Counted from the first letter of the stretch, positions 44,944-52,402 are shown. The stretch: 64,000 nucleotides of DNA from Clostridia bacterium (GCA_017463325.1 JAFTPK010000009.1:62001-126000); one strand, 5' to 3'. The notes: generated from the letters alone by a model not told the origin. A program made the numbers and translations.

Positions 44944-46038
44944 ATGGGTATGAAAATGACGTTCCGTTGGTACGGAGAGGGGAACGATAAAATTAAGCTT
45001 TCGGACATCAAGCAAATTCCCGGGGTAGAGGGGATTGTTTGGGCGTTGCACGATAAAATGCCGGGGGAAATTTGGCAAGAAGAAGAGATTGCCAAAGTGA
45101 AAGCACAATGCGACGAGTACGGTTTTAATATCGACGTTGTGGAGTCGGTAAACGTGCACGACGACATCAAGATCGGACTTCCCTCGCGCGATCAATATAT
45201 AGAAAATTACAAGCAGACGATTCGCAACCTCTCGAAATTCGGCGTTAAGGTCATTTGTTATAATTTCATGCCCATTTTCGACTGGACGAGAAGCAATCTT
45301 TTTCACGAGGTGGGCGACGGGTCTACGGCGCTTTTCTATGAAAAGGGTATGATCCAAGACGATTATAACGCGATGGCAAAGTATATCCTTGATTTCACGG
45401 AAAAGTACAATATGTCTTTCCCCGGGTGGGAGCCTGAGCGTATGGCCAAGCTGGACGAGCTGTTCAAGGCGTACGCGGACGTGGATAAGGAAAAGCTTTG
45501 GGCGAACCTTAAATATTTCCTCGAAGCGATCATGCCTACTTGCCGTGAATGTAATATTAAAATGGCAATTCACATGGACGATCCCCCTTGGGATATTTTC
45601 GGATTGCCCCGTCTTTTGGTAGACGAGCCGAGTATTGACAGATTTTTGAAAATGGTGGACGACGAGTACAATTGCTTAACGCTTTGCTCGGGGAGCTTGA
45701 ATGCTAACCCGAACAACGACGTGGCGGCGATCGTGAGAAAGCATTGCGACCGCATTGCGTTTGCGCATATCCGTAACGTAAAGCACTTTGAGAACGGCGA
45801 TTTCTCGGAGGCAAGCCATAGAGATTGTGATGGCGATACTCGTATCCTCGACATCTTAAAGGCTTACCACGACTGCGGGTTTGAAGGGTATATTCGTCCC
45901 GACCATGGTAGGCACCTTTGGGACGAAGGTCCTGGAAAAGTACGCCCCGGATATGGGCTGTACGATCGCGCGCTGGGCATTATGTATATGCTTGGCGTAT
46001 GGGATATGCTTGAAAAATTAAAAAAGGAGAGTAAGTAA
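44944..46038 (+). CDS. uxuA: Mannonate dehydratase
   Basis: A 364-residue enzyme that dehydrates D-mannonate to 2-keto-3-deoxygluconate in glucuronate breakdown. The family is clear from MKMTFRWYGEGNDKIKLSDI at the start, VWALHDKMPGEIW, VICYNFMPIFDWTR, IHMDDPPWDIFGLPRL, and a C-terminal GYIRPDHGRHLW with metal-binding His and Asp. Length is within the family range (about 350-395). It starts 15 bases after the GH2 gene. The uronate isomerase that would feed it (UxaC) is not in this window. Confidence 0.95.
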   Translation: MGMKMTFRWYGEGNDKIKLSDIKQIPGVEGIVWALHDKMPGEIWQEEEIAKVKAQCDEYGFNIDVVESVNVHDDIKIGLPSRDQYIENYKQTIRNLSKFGVKVICYNFMPIFDWTRSNLFHEVGDGSTALFYEKGMIQDDYNAMAKYILDFTEKYNMSFPGWEPERMAKLDELFKAYADVDKEKLWANLKYFLEAIMPTCRECNIKMAIHMDDPPWDIFGLPRLLVDEPSIDRFLKMVDDEYNCLTLCSGSLNANPNNDVAAIVRKHCDRIAFAHIRNVKHFENGDFSEASHRDCDGDTRILDILKAYHDCGFEGYIRPDHGRHLWDEGPGKVRPGYGLYDRALGIMYMLGVWDMLEKLKKESK

Positions 46039-46039
46039 A

Positions 46040-46885
46040 ATGAACAATTTACCTTTGAATATTGATTACAGCGGAAAAGTAGTCGTAGTGACGGGCGCAG
46101 GCGGGCTGATTTGCGGCGCTATGGCCAAAGCGTTTGCAAGAAGCGGCGCGAAAGTAGCCGCTCTCGATTTGAATGAAGAGGCGGTGAAAAAGCTCGCGGC
46201 AGAGCTGAAAGCCGAGGGCTACGTTTGTGAGGGCTATAAAGCGAACGTATTAGAGCCTGCAAACCTCGAAGAGGTGCATCAGGCGGTGTTGAAAGATCTT
46301 GGACCCTGCGACATTCTTGTCAACGGCGCGGGCGGGAACAATCCGAGGGCGACGACGGACAACGAGTATCAGCACGAGGCGAAGGAGGGCGGCAAGTCTT
46401 TCTTCGATTTGGACGCGGGCGGCGTGGATTTCGTATTTAAGCTCAATTTCCAAGGCACTCTTCTTCCGACGCAGGTTTTTGCAAAGGATATGGTAGCGAA
46501 AAAGAGCGGCTGTATTTTGAATATTTCTTCCATGAACGCGTACACGCCCCTTACGAAAATCCCTGCGTACAGCGCGGCGAAGGCGGGGATTTCTAACTTT
46601 ACGCAATGGCTTGCGACTCACTTTGCGGGCACGGGAATTCGTTGTAATGCAATCGCGCCCGGGTTCCTTGTATCGGCGCAAAACAAGGCGCTCCTCTTCA
46701 ACGAGGACGGTACGCCTACCGCGCGTTCGGCAAAAATTTTGAACGGCACGCCGACAGGTAGATTCGTGGACGCGGACGAGCTTTTGGGGGCGACCCTCTT
46801 CCTTTGCGACGAGAAAGCGGCATCGGCGATCACGGGCGTCGTTCTTCCGATTGACTGTGGCTTTGCGGCGTACAGCGGCGTATAA
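46040..46885 (+). CDS. D-mannonate oxidoreductase, SDR type
   Basis: A 281-residue short-chain dehydrogenase one base after uxuA. It has VVVTGAGGLICGAMAKAF at the nucleotide site, LVNGAGGNNPRATT, the Ser in NISSMNAYTPL, YSAAKAG and the family-typical long insert with FFDLDAGGVDFVFKLNFQG. That insert and its place next to uxuA are features of the SDR enzymes that reduce fructuronate to mannonate, taking the place of the unrelated E. coli UxuB. With GH2 and UxuA it makes a short glucuronide-to-KDG pathway. Confidence 0.9.
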   Translation: MNNLPLNIDYSGKVVVVTGAGGLICGAMAKAFARSGAKVAALDLNEEAVKKLAAELKAEGYVCEGYKANVLEPANLEEVHQAVLKDLGPCDILVNGAGGNNPRATTDNEYQHEAKEGGKSFFDLDAGGVDFVFKLNFQGTLLPTQVFAKDMVAKKSGCILNISSMNAYTPLTKIPAYSAAKAGISNFTQWLATHFAGTGIRCNAIAPGFLVSAQNKALLFNEDGTPTARSAKILNGTPTGRFVDADELLGATLFLCDEKAASAITGVVLPIDCGFAAYSGV

Positions 46886-46899
46886 AAAATCAAATACCA

Positions 46900-46933
46900 A
46901 AAAAACGCACACGATCCGTCGTGTGCGTTTTTT
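46900..46933 (+). terminator. Rho-independent terminator of the uronate operon
   Basis: ACGCACACGA, loop TCCG, TCGTGTGCGT, with A-run before and T-run after: ten perfect pairs. Confidence 0.92.
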
Positions 46934-46943
46934 AATGTAAAAG

Positions 46944-47117
46944 TTAGCGTAAGGTTTTCAATCTTTCCGTTAGGTCGATCGTTTTCCCGCTGACAATGCT
47001 TTCGTTGCCGGCGATATGGCCGTTTTCGCCGATCCCGATCAAGCCGAGGTCAACTGGTTTTTCATTGATGCTTTTGGTTAACGCGGCAATCGTTACCTCG
47101 GGGGCGCCAGGGCGAAT
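46944..47117 (-). pseudogene. Gene fragment on the minus strand, NagB-like motif
   Basis: The minus strand reads a 57-residue tail that includes PVDLGLIGIGENGHIAGNE and ends at a TAA. The line DLxxxGIGENGHIAxNE is close to the active-site loop of glucosamine-6-phosphate deaminase/6-phosphogluconolactonase proteins (consensus GIGxNGHIAFNEP). The following 18 residues (SIVSGKTIDLTERLKTLR) do not look like NagB, so this may be a fusion of two scraps, or another Rossmann-type protein. No start codon or ribosome binding site belongs to it. The frame stays open past 47117 into the AraC fragment on the other strand, which is probably coincidence. Confidence 0.45.
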
Positions 47118-47138
47118 AAAAAAACAGATTCGACCATT

Positions 47139-47441
47139 TTGAAGATCGTTTCTTATATCAATGAGAAGTATGCTTTGCCGATCACATTAAAAGGGCTTAG
47201 TGAGCGTTTTTTTATTTCCGTTAATACGCTTTGCAAACGGTTTCACGAAAATATGAATTGTTCGGTGATGGAATATACGACGTTTGTAAGGCTGAATAAA
47301 GCGAAGATGTATTTACTTTCGACGAAGAAGGGGGTAGAGGAAATTGCGGGGCTTTGCGGATTTTTGTCGGCGAATTATTTTGGGTTGATTTTCAAAAAGC
47401 AGTTTGGATGTTCACCGACGAATTACAGAAAATTAAGATAG
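47139..47441 (+). pseudogene. AraC-family DNA-binding domain fragment
   Basis: A 100-residue frame that is nothing but the double helix-turn-helix of an AraC regulator: IVSYINEKYALPITLKGLSE at the start, VEEIAGLCGFLSANYFGLIF in the second motif, and CSPTNYRKL at the end. The sensing domain is missing, there is no ribosome binding site at the TTG, and the sequence just upstream is the opposite-strand fragment. It is best read as a 5'-truncated gene joined to foreign sequence near 47,110-47,135. Confidence 0.7.
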
Positions 47442-47545
47442 TTATTACGGAGTGAATTGAATCCGCTCAAAATCAGGTTTAACTTATTGAGTAATGGTAG
47501 GGAAGAATATTTATAAAAAGTTTTGCAAATACGAGTGAAAAGAGT

Positions 47546-47574
47546 TTGACATTTAGTTTTGTATTTGTTATAAT
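47546..47574 (+). promoter_or_regulatory. Consensus promoter of the tRNA-Pro gene
   Basis: TTGACA at 47546-47551, 17 bases, TATAAT at 47569-47574 with upstream TG. The predicted start lies about a dozen bases before the tRNA. Confidence 0.88.
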
Positions 47575-47593
47575 ATTTTCGTTTTAAAGGAAA

Positions 47594-47669
47594 CGAGGCG
47601 TAGCGCAGCTGGTAGCGCGCAGCGTTCGGGACGCTGAGGTCGTGGGTTCGATCCCCGTCGCCTCGACCA
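47594..47669 (+). tRNA. tRNA-Pro (anticodon CGG)
   Basis: A 76-base tRNA with encoded CCA. Acceptor CGAGGCG pairs fully with CGCCTCG, D-stem GCGC/GCGC, anticodon stem CAGCG/CGCTG with loop TTCGGGA (anticodon CGG), T-loop TTCGATC on a GTGGG/CCCGT stem with two G-U pairs, discriminator A. It is followed at once by a terminator. Its 3' end is copied further downstream. Confidence 0.95.
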
Positions 47670-47774
47670 AAACAGCCCTATCACCAAAGGTGGTAGGGCT
47701 GTTTTAATTTTACGGTAAGCGACGGGGAGCGAGGGTGGGAGCCGTTTTGCGAGAGCAAAACGCTTTGCCTTACG
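47645..47774 (+). repeat. 130-base direct repeat, copy 1 (tRNA 3' end, terminator and tail)
   Basis: From within the T-arm of the tRNA to 47774 the sequence is identical to 50615-50744 except for one base (G at 47729, T at 50699), an exact spacing of 2,970. The repeat covers the tRNA 3' end, the terminator hairpin and about 68 bases of non-coding tail with its own hairpin (CGTTTTGC GAGA GCAAAACG at about 47743-47762). Confidence 0.95.
47670..47706 (+). terminator. Terminator of tRNA-Pro
   Basis: AACAGCCCTATCACC pairs with GGTGGTAGGGCTGTT (one G-U) over an AAA loop, then TT. Part of the 130-base repeat. Confidence 0.88.
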
Positions 47775-47848
47775 GGGTGTAATAAGGGGAAACTTGAAGG
47801 CAAAGGCGACAATTGATAATTGTCGAGCGGGGCGCGCTGCTAAAAGCG

Positions 47849-47872
47849 CGATCCCCGTCGCCTCGACCAAAA
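47849..47872 (+). repeat. 24-base copy of the tRNA-Pro 3' end (middle copy)
   Basis: Identical to 47649-47672 (exactly 200 bases upstream) and 50619-50642. It includes the end of the T-loop, the acceptor strand and CCA. There is no 5' tRNA half in front of it; instead two small hairpins (CGACAATT/AATTGTCG at 47807-47825 and a GCGC-rich one just before the copy). Confidence 0.92.
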
Positions 47873-47907
47873 ACCCGTGAAAATCAAGCGCTTTTCACGG
47901 GTTTTTT
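47870..47907 (+). terminator. Terminator behind the middle tRNA 3' copy
   Basis: AACCCGTGAAAA pairs with TTTTCACGGGTT, then a T-run. It differs from the terminator behind the other two copies. Confidence 0.85.
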
Positions 47908-47969
47908 ATTGCTTATTTTTACTGATTTTTTCAATTCCCCTTTTCTTTGTTTACTGCGTATCAAATTTT

Positions 47970-48004
47970 GAGGGGTGACCGAGCTGGTCACCCCTCTTTT
48001 TTAT
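47970..48004 (+). terminator. Orphan terminator hairpin
   Basis: GAGGGGTGACC, loop GAGCT, GGTCACCCCTC, then T-run. No gene lies directly upstream on the plus strand apart from the tRNA copies, so it is likely left over from a lost gene. From 48005 to 48203 there is no gene; 48081-48141 can form a long imperfect hairpin with a CGGGCGCGC/GCGCGCCCCG centre. Confidence 0.75.
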
Positions 48005-48203
48005 TTACTTTTCCATGCCGCAGGTGTAGGCTCGGTTAAGCGCGTGAAAAGCAACTTTTCTTACTTAATTGTGTAAAAAAGGCGTGCGCTTGTCACGGGC
48101 GCGCGACAGCGCGCCCCGCTCGTATCTGACAAGCACACACCTAAGTGCTATTTAACATTTTTTGATAATTCATTTAATAAAAAAGTATAATGACGAGAAT
48201 AGA

Positions 48204-48653
48204 TTAGTATTTTACGGAGTTTTTTGGCGTTTTGTTAAAACGCTCTTTATAAGCACGGCAAAAATAGCTAAAATCGTCAAATCCGCAAGCAAGGGCAACC
48301 TCACGAATGTGCCAATTACTGTTGGATAGGAGTAATTCTTTTGCGTAATTAAGGCGCAAGTCTTTAATTTTTGTGAAAATAGAACAACCGTATTTTACTT
48401 TGAAATCGTGACAGATTTTTGATACGGAAACGCCGATTTGTTTGCTGATATCCTCCAAGGAAAGCTTTTTTGTAAAGTTGCGCTTTATATACATCAACAC
48501 TTCTTCTGCGATGCTTGATTGCTGCTCGTTCTCTCCAAAGAAAAATTCGGCAAGTAATTCATAGGTAAGGGAAGAAAGTTTTGCTTTTTTACCCGTGGAA
48601 TAGTAAAGGCAACGAGAGAGGAAATTGACATCAACGTAATCGGTGTAAATCAT
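48204..48653 (-). pseudogene. Truncated AraC-family regulator
   Basis: The minus strand encodes an AraC C-terminal domain (LSLEDISKQIGVSVSKICHD, then REVALACGFDDFSYFCRAYK and FNKTPKN) with a short piece of upstream helix. The frame runs on to 48728, but from about 48600 upward the DNA is better explained by the GH4 fragment on the plus strand. So the regulator has lost its N-terminal part at that junction, and no ribosome binding site precedes Met at 48653. It might still be expressed as a bare DNA-binding domain. Confidence 0.65.
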
Positions 48654-49304
48654 TTTACTTTCTTGACGGAGGCGAAGTATAAGGGATTGGATTTGTTGCC
48701 TCTGTACAACGAATATATTGATGAGCACCCCAACGGCTTAGAGCCGAGTGTGGAAATGAAACATTGGGCGAACGGCGCTTACTTGCGGACGGAGCTAGTT
48801 AAATTCACGCTTTTTAAAAGATATGGAGCAATCGTGGCGGCAGGGGATAGACACCTTGCGGAATTTTGCCCTGGACATTGGTTTTTGCACGATAAAAAGA
48901 CTATCCAAGACGAATACGGTTTTTCGCTCACGACGGTGGCTTGGCGTAAAGAAGAATGGCAGGGGCGAATTAAAAAGCAAGAGGAATACTATAACGGCAA
49001 GCCGTTTGAGAGGTTTGACTCGGGGGAAGAGAGCGTGCGGCAAATTAAGGCGCTCGTCGGGCTTGGAAATTTTGTGACCAACGTCAATATTCCCAATTAC
49101 GGTCAAATTCCCAATCAGCCCATCGGAGCCGTGGTAGAAACCAACGCATATTTTTCGGGGGATAGCGTACGCCCCGTATTTGCGGGGGAGATACCCGTGG
49201 GCTTGAATGCGTTGATTACCCGCATTATTGATGAGCAAGAAATGGTGGTAGACGCGGCGCTTGACGGCGATTACGAAAAGGCGTTCATAGCATTCCTTTA
49301 CTAA
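48603..49304 (+). pseudogene. Fragment of a GH4 glycosidase (alpha-galactosidase/galacturonidase type)
   Basis: The frame encodes the middle and C-terminal part of a family 4 glycosidase. It has REEIDINVIGVNHFTFLTEA (the conserved N-H region), AAGDRHLAEFCPGHW, GNFVTNVNIPNYGQIPN and VVETNAYFSGDSVRPVF, and ends EKAFIAFLY. GH4 enzymes use NAD and manganese; the N-terminal Rossmann domain with the GxGS motif is absent, as is any start signal. The C-terminus stops where family members normally go on with DPL. So both ends are cut: upstream against the AraC fragment near 48,600, downstream against the glycerate kinase fragment near 49,300. Confidence 0.75.
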
Positions 49305-49885
49305 AAGACGTAAAAATCAGGGTAATGTGTGACGTTGATAATCCCGTATACGGAGAAAACGGCGCGGCGTACGTATATGCGCCACAAAAAGGCGCCTCGC
49401 CGAAGCAAGTGGAAATTCTTGACGACGGATTAAAGCATTTATGCCAAGTCGTTGAAAGTCAATTAGGAAAATCGCTTTTTGACTTGATTGGAGGCGGCGC
49501 TGCGGGAGCAATGGCTGGCGGTATGTATGCGTTTTTTGATGCGAAAATCAGCAAAGGCATAGAGGTTGTATTGGATACCGTGCGTTTTGAGGCTCTTTTG
49601 GAAAACGCGGATATTGTGATTACGGGAGAAGGGAAATTAGACCAGCAAAGCTTGCAGGGAAAGGTAATTGACGGAGTTGCAAGGCGGGCGAAGAAAAAAG
49701 GTGTTCCCGTAATTGCTATTGTTGGAGGGGTGGAAGGCGAAATAAACCCCGTTTATGATATGGGGGTTAATTCGGTCTTTACCATCAACCGATTGCCCGA
49801 GGATTTCTCAATTAGTCGTTATAAAAGCAGAGAAAATTTAGAACAAACGTTGGAAAGCGTGTTAAGACTATTGACGATGGTTTAA
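49301..49885 (+). pseudogene. Glycerate kinase, C-terminal fragment
   Basis: The frame matches the second half of type 1 glycerate kinase (GlxK/GarK). It has KIRVMCDVDNPVYGENGAA, YAPQKGASPKQVE, GGGAAGAMAGGMYAFF, VITGEGKLDQQSLQGK and GVPVIAIVGG. About the first 190 residues are missing, and the reading frame opens directly at the end of the GH4 fragment, in a different frame. An ATG at 49325 lies within conserved sequence and has no ribosome binding site. Half a kinase cannot be active, so this is a remnant. Confidence 0.8.
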
Positions 49886-49894
49886 TAGTATTGA

Positions 49895-50500
49895 ATGGAT
49901 CGTAAAAGTATGGAAAATCAAACGCTTGCTTTAATAGCAAGCTTTATTGCGATGGCGTTCGTAGTCATAGCGTATTTTGTTAAGAAAAAAGCGTATTACC
50001 TTTTATGCGAATTGCTGTGTGTAGTATTTTTAGTAATATCGTATTTTTTCACGGTACAGTTTTTTGCAATGATAGGACTAGTCGTAGGGCTTTTTCGTAC
50101 GGTTACGTTTTTTGTTTATGAAAATAAGGACAAGCAAGCGCCGATAGGTTGGTCGTTTCTGTTTTCGGGATTGACGATAGCGTTCTATTTTATTGTCAAT
50201 TTCGGGATATTAAAAACGGCGCAGCCCTTGGACGCGCTTTGCGTGTTAGCGCTTGTTGCGTATGCGTTTATTTTCCGTATTAGGAATTTGAAAATCGTAC
50301 GATTCACAATGATTATCCCGACGGTATTGTCGATATTATTTAACGTATTAACGCGGGCGGCGATTTTTGCTACTTTGACGTACGTATTCGAGCTTTGCGC
50401 GAACGCGGTATCTATATTCAAATATCATATTTTCGGAAAAGGAAGAATTGATATAAAAAAGATATTGCCGAGTAGGAGTAAGTATGAACATTTCAAGTAA
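49895..50500 (+). CDS. YgjV-like inner membrane protein
   Basis: A 201-residue membrane protein with five or six hydrophobic helices, resembling the YgjV family (MENQTLALIASFIAMAFVVI; YFFTVQFFAMIGLVVGLFRT; ALVAYAFIFRIRNLKI). The function of this family is not known to me. It begins 10 bases after the glycerate kinase fragment, has no convincing ribosome binding site, and could start at 49895 or 49910. Of the genes between the tRNA repeats it is the only one that looks whole. Codon use is more AT-rich than in the glycan locus. Confidence 0.7.
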   Translation: MDRKSMENQTLALIASFIAMAFVVIAYFVKKKAYYLLCELLCVVFLVISYFFTVQFFAMIGLVVGLFRTVTFFVYENKDKQAPIGWSFLFSGLTIAFYFIVNFGILKTAQPLDALCVLALVAYAFIFRIRNLKIVRFTMIIPTVLSILFNVLTRAAIFATLTYVFELCANAVSIFKYHIFGKGRIDIKKILPSRSKYEHFK

Positions 50501-50614
50501 AGTTTTAGCTAGGCTTGATAATACATTTAAAAAATGTAAAAATTTTTTTGGCGAACGATTGGCGAAGAAAGGCTGAAAGCTTTATAAATAAAGGCGTTCA
50601 GTATATCGAATTTA

Positions 50615-50744
50615 GGTTCGATCCCCGTCGCCTCGACCAAAACAGCCCTATCACCAAAGGTGGTAGGGCTGTTTTAATTTTACGGTAAGCGACGGGGATC
50701 GAGGGTGGGAGCCGTTTTGCGAGAGCAAAACGCTTTGCCTTACG
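50615..50744 (+). repeat. 130-base direct repeat, copy 2 (tRNA-Pro 3' end, terminator and tail)
   Basis: Second copy of 47645-47774 (129 of 130 bases). The sequence before it is not tRNA: no acceptor 5' strand, D-arm or anticodon arm. Within the copy, TCGATCCCCGTCGC (50618-50631) recurs as an exact inverted repeat at 50689-50702, so the tRNA end can pair with the tail. In copy 1 that inverted segment has one mismatch. The DNA from 50501 to 50614 holds nothing I recognise. Confidence 0.95.
50639..50675 (+). terminator. Duplicate of the tRNA-Pro terminator
   Basis: Same hairpin as at 47670-47706, here without a functional gene directly upstream; it could terminate transcripts from the YgjV-like gene. 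Confidence 0.8.
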
Positions 50745-50862
50745 AAACTCGAATTATAGAAAAACTTGACGGCAAAGATTGCGTATTCAATGTTGCGTAG
50801 AGAAAAAATTTGACTACTTTTCAAGACTATGCTATAACTATTTTAGAAGAATAAATGCGGAC

Positions 50863-51006
50863 ATGGGTGAGGTGTTTTCGTCTGTGAAGAGCGCAGCGGA
50901 GCGATATGGAATAAAGACGCACGCTTCCATTTCGCAATGCTTGAAAGGAAAAAGCAAAACGGCAGGCGGCTACAAGTGGAAATATTATGACGGAGCGGGC
51001 GTTTAA
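50863..51006 (+). pseudogene. NUMOD1-type domain, remnant of a mobile endonuclease
   Basis: A 47-residue tail with GEVFSSVKSAAERYGIK, ISQCLKGKSKTAGGYKWKYY. This is the NUMOD1-like helix-turn-helix repeat that follows the nuclease domain in HNH and GIY-YIG homing endonucleases. The nuclease part is missing; the frame continues to 50779 but the added residues show no family likeness. It lies 118 bases after the tRNA 3' repeat, as left-over mobile DNA would. Confidence 0.65.
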
Positions 51007-51036
51007 AGTTTACATTAAAAAATGTAATCAAAAACA

Positions 51037-51065
51037 TTGACAAATTTGATATATTTTGATATTCT
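51037..51065 (+). promoter_or_regulatory. Promoter of the ATP-grasp gene
   Basis: TTGACA at 51037-51042, 17 bases, TATTCT at 51060-51065. Confidence 0.7.
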
Positions 51066-51104
51066 ATATTTAATAAGTCGTTAAGGATTTACGGGAGGTG
51101 TGTT

Positions 51105-52292
51105 ATGGTAAAATATTTTTTAGTCGCGTTTGGTATTTTTCGCAAAGCATTGAGACGCTTTTTTCGAAACGTTGGTGAACGTTTTTTAATTTGGTTTCAA
51201 TTGATACATGAGCGTGTTAAGTATAGGGCGAAAAACATAAGTTGGGTTTGGAAAAAGGTAAAACTTACAAAAGAGCAGAAACGCTCTATTGATAAATTCT
51301 ATAAGCAGAACTACGGTAAAAAAATTCCTTATACCTATCATCGTCTTTTTACAGGATTCACGGGAAATTTTGACGAAAAGTATATACCCGAAATGCTTTA
51401 TGCACCATATTTAGAAAGATTTTTGACTGACTCCGCGTACGGTAATGTTTTTACAAATAAGAATACGCTTGCTGTTTTTGCACGGGGTTTAGATGTTAAA
51501 ATGCCGCAAAATATCGTAGTGGGCAATAAAAATGGCTACTATGATAAAGATTTTAATAGGATTACTTTATCAAAAGCGGAAGAATTATTGCAAAATGTTG
51601 GTAAGGTTTTTATGAAAAAGACTACGGAAAGTTGCGGCGGAAGTGGGTGTTCTGTTGCAAATTTTGTTGACGGCATTGATTTAAATACGAATTTGTCTGT
51701 TTCTGAAACGCTAGTCGCTCTAGGTTCAGATTTCTCCGTCCAGGAATTTATTGTTTGTCATGAGAGCATTCGTAGGATTTATCCCCATAGTGTGAATACA
51801 TTTAGGGTAATCACATATATTTTAGAGGGAGAGGTTTATCATTGTCCAATCATTATGAGAATTGGCTTGGGTGGTAGCTTTATAGATAACGCTTCGGCTG
51901 GCGGTATTTTTATAGCAGTTGATGACAACGGTACTCTACATAAATCTGCTTTTACCGAGTATAGAAAGGAATTTACGGTTCACCCTGATACAAATATTGT
52001 TTTTGAGGGACAAAAGATAGAATATTTAGATAAAGTCATTAACCTTGCAAAAAGATTACAGTATGCAATACCGCAAGTCGGCGTAGTCAATTGGGACTTT
52101 ACAATCAACGGAGAAGGCGAACCGATTTTGATTGAGGCAAATATGAAGAATGATGTACAAGCGGGGAGTATTTGGCTTCCGCAAATGGCGCATGGTAAAG
52201 GTGCTTTTGGTGATAATACGGCTAAGATACTTCAATACATTCGTCGTGCAAAAAAAATGTCTTTCACGAAGAGGAAGAAGATAAGTATGTGA
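51105..52292 (+). CDS. Sugar-transfer-associated ATP-grasp protein
   Basis: A 395-residue protein of the ATP-grasp class found in polysaccharide gene sets (ATPgrasp_ST, PF14397 type). Typical lines are VFMKKTTESCGGSGCSV, SVNTFRVITYILEGEV, MRIGLGGSFIDNASAGGIF (acidic and glycine motif near residues 250-268) and GVVNWDFTINGEGEPILIEA with the metal-binding Glu and Asn of ATP-grasp folds. The first 50 residues are basic and aromatic and may sit on the membrane. The reaction is unknown; ATP-grasp enzymes join a carboxylate to an amine or similar. Codons are clearly more AT-rich than in most neighbours (TTA, AAT, GAT, ATT), which suggests separate acquisition. Single-gene transcript with its own promoter and terminator. 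Confidence 0.82.
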   Translation: MVKYFLVAFGIFRKALRRFFRNVGERFLIWFQLIHERVKYRAKNISWVWKKVKLTKEQKRSIDKFYKQNYGKKIPYTYHRLFTGFTGNFDEKYIPEMLYAPYLERFLTDSAYGNVFTNKNTLAVFARGLDVKMPQNIVVGNKNGYYDKDFNRITLSKAEELLQNVGKVFMKKTTESCGGSGCSVANFVDGIDLNTNLSVSETLVALGSDFSVQEFIVCHESIRRIYPHSVNTFRVITYILEGEVYHCPIIMRIGLGGSFIDNASAGGIFIAVDDNGTLHKSAFTEYRKEFTVHPDTNIVFEGQKIEYLDKVINLAKRLQYAIPQVGVVNWDFTINGEGEPILIEANMKNDVQAGSIWLPQMAHGKGAFGDNTAKILQYIRRAKKMSFTKRKKISM

Positions 52293-52369
52293 GTCAAGCT
52301 AGATTGTTTTTTGCAGAAGTTTTTTAGCTTCAAATGAACAATCGACTATTCTTCGTAAATTTTTCTAAA

Positions 52370-52402
52370 AAAGGTCTCGTTGGGGAAGCGGGGCTTTTTT
52401 TT
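52370..52402 (+). terminator. Terminator of the ATP-grasp gene
   Basis: AAAGGTCTCG pairs with CGGGGCTTT (several G-U pairs) over a nine-base loop, followed by eight T. Confidence 0.8.

Noticed and set aside
47568..47870. Minus-strand frame of 100 codons over the tRNA-Pro gene
   Set aside because: It is antisense to the tRNA and its repeats; the SRRRGSNPRPQRPERCA string is a typical false protein from tRNA complements.
48653..48728. Upstream extension of the minus-strand AraC frame
   Set aside because: The same DNA on the plus strand encodes a conserved GH4 stretch (VNHFTFLTEAKYKG), so the extension is antisense coincidence.
47594..51006. A complete prophage or integrative conjugative element at the tRNA gene
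   Set aside because: No integrase, relaxase, capsid or other mobility gene is present between or beside the repeats; only fragments remain.
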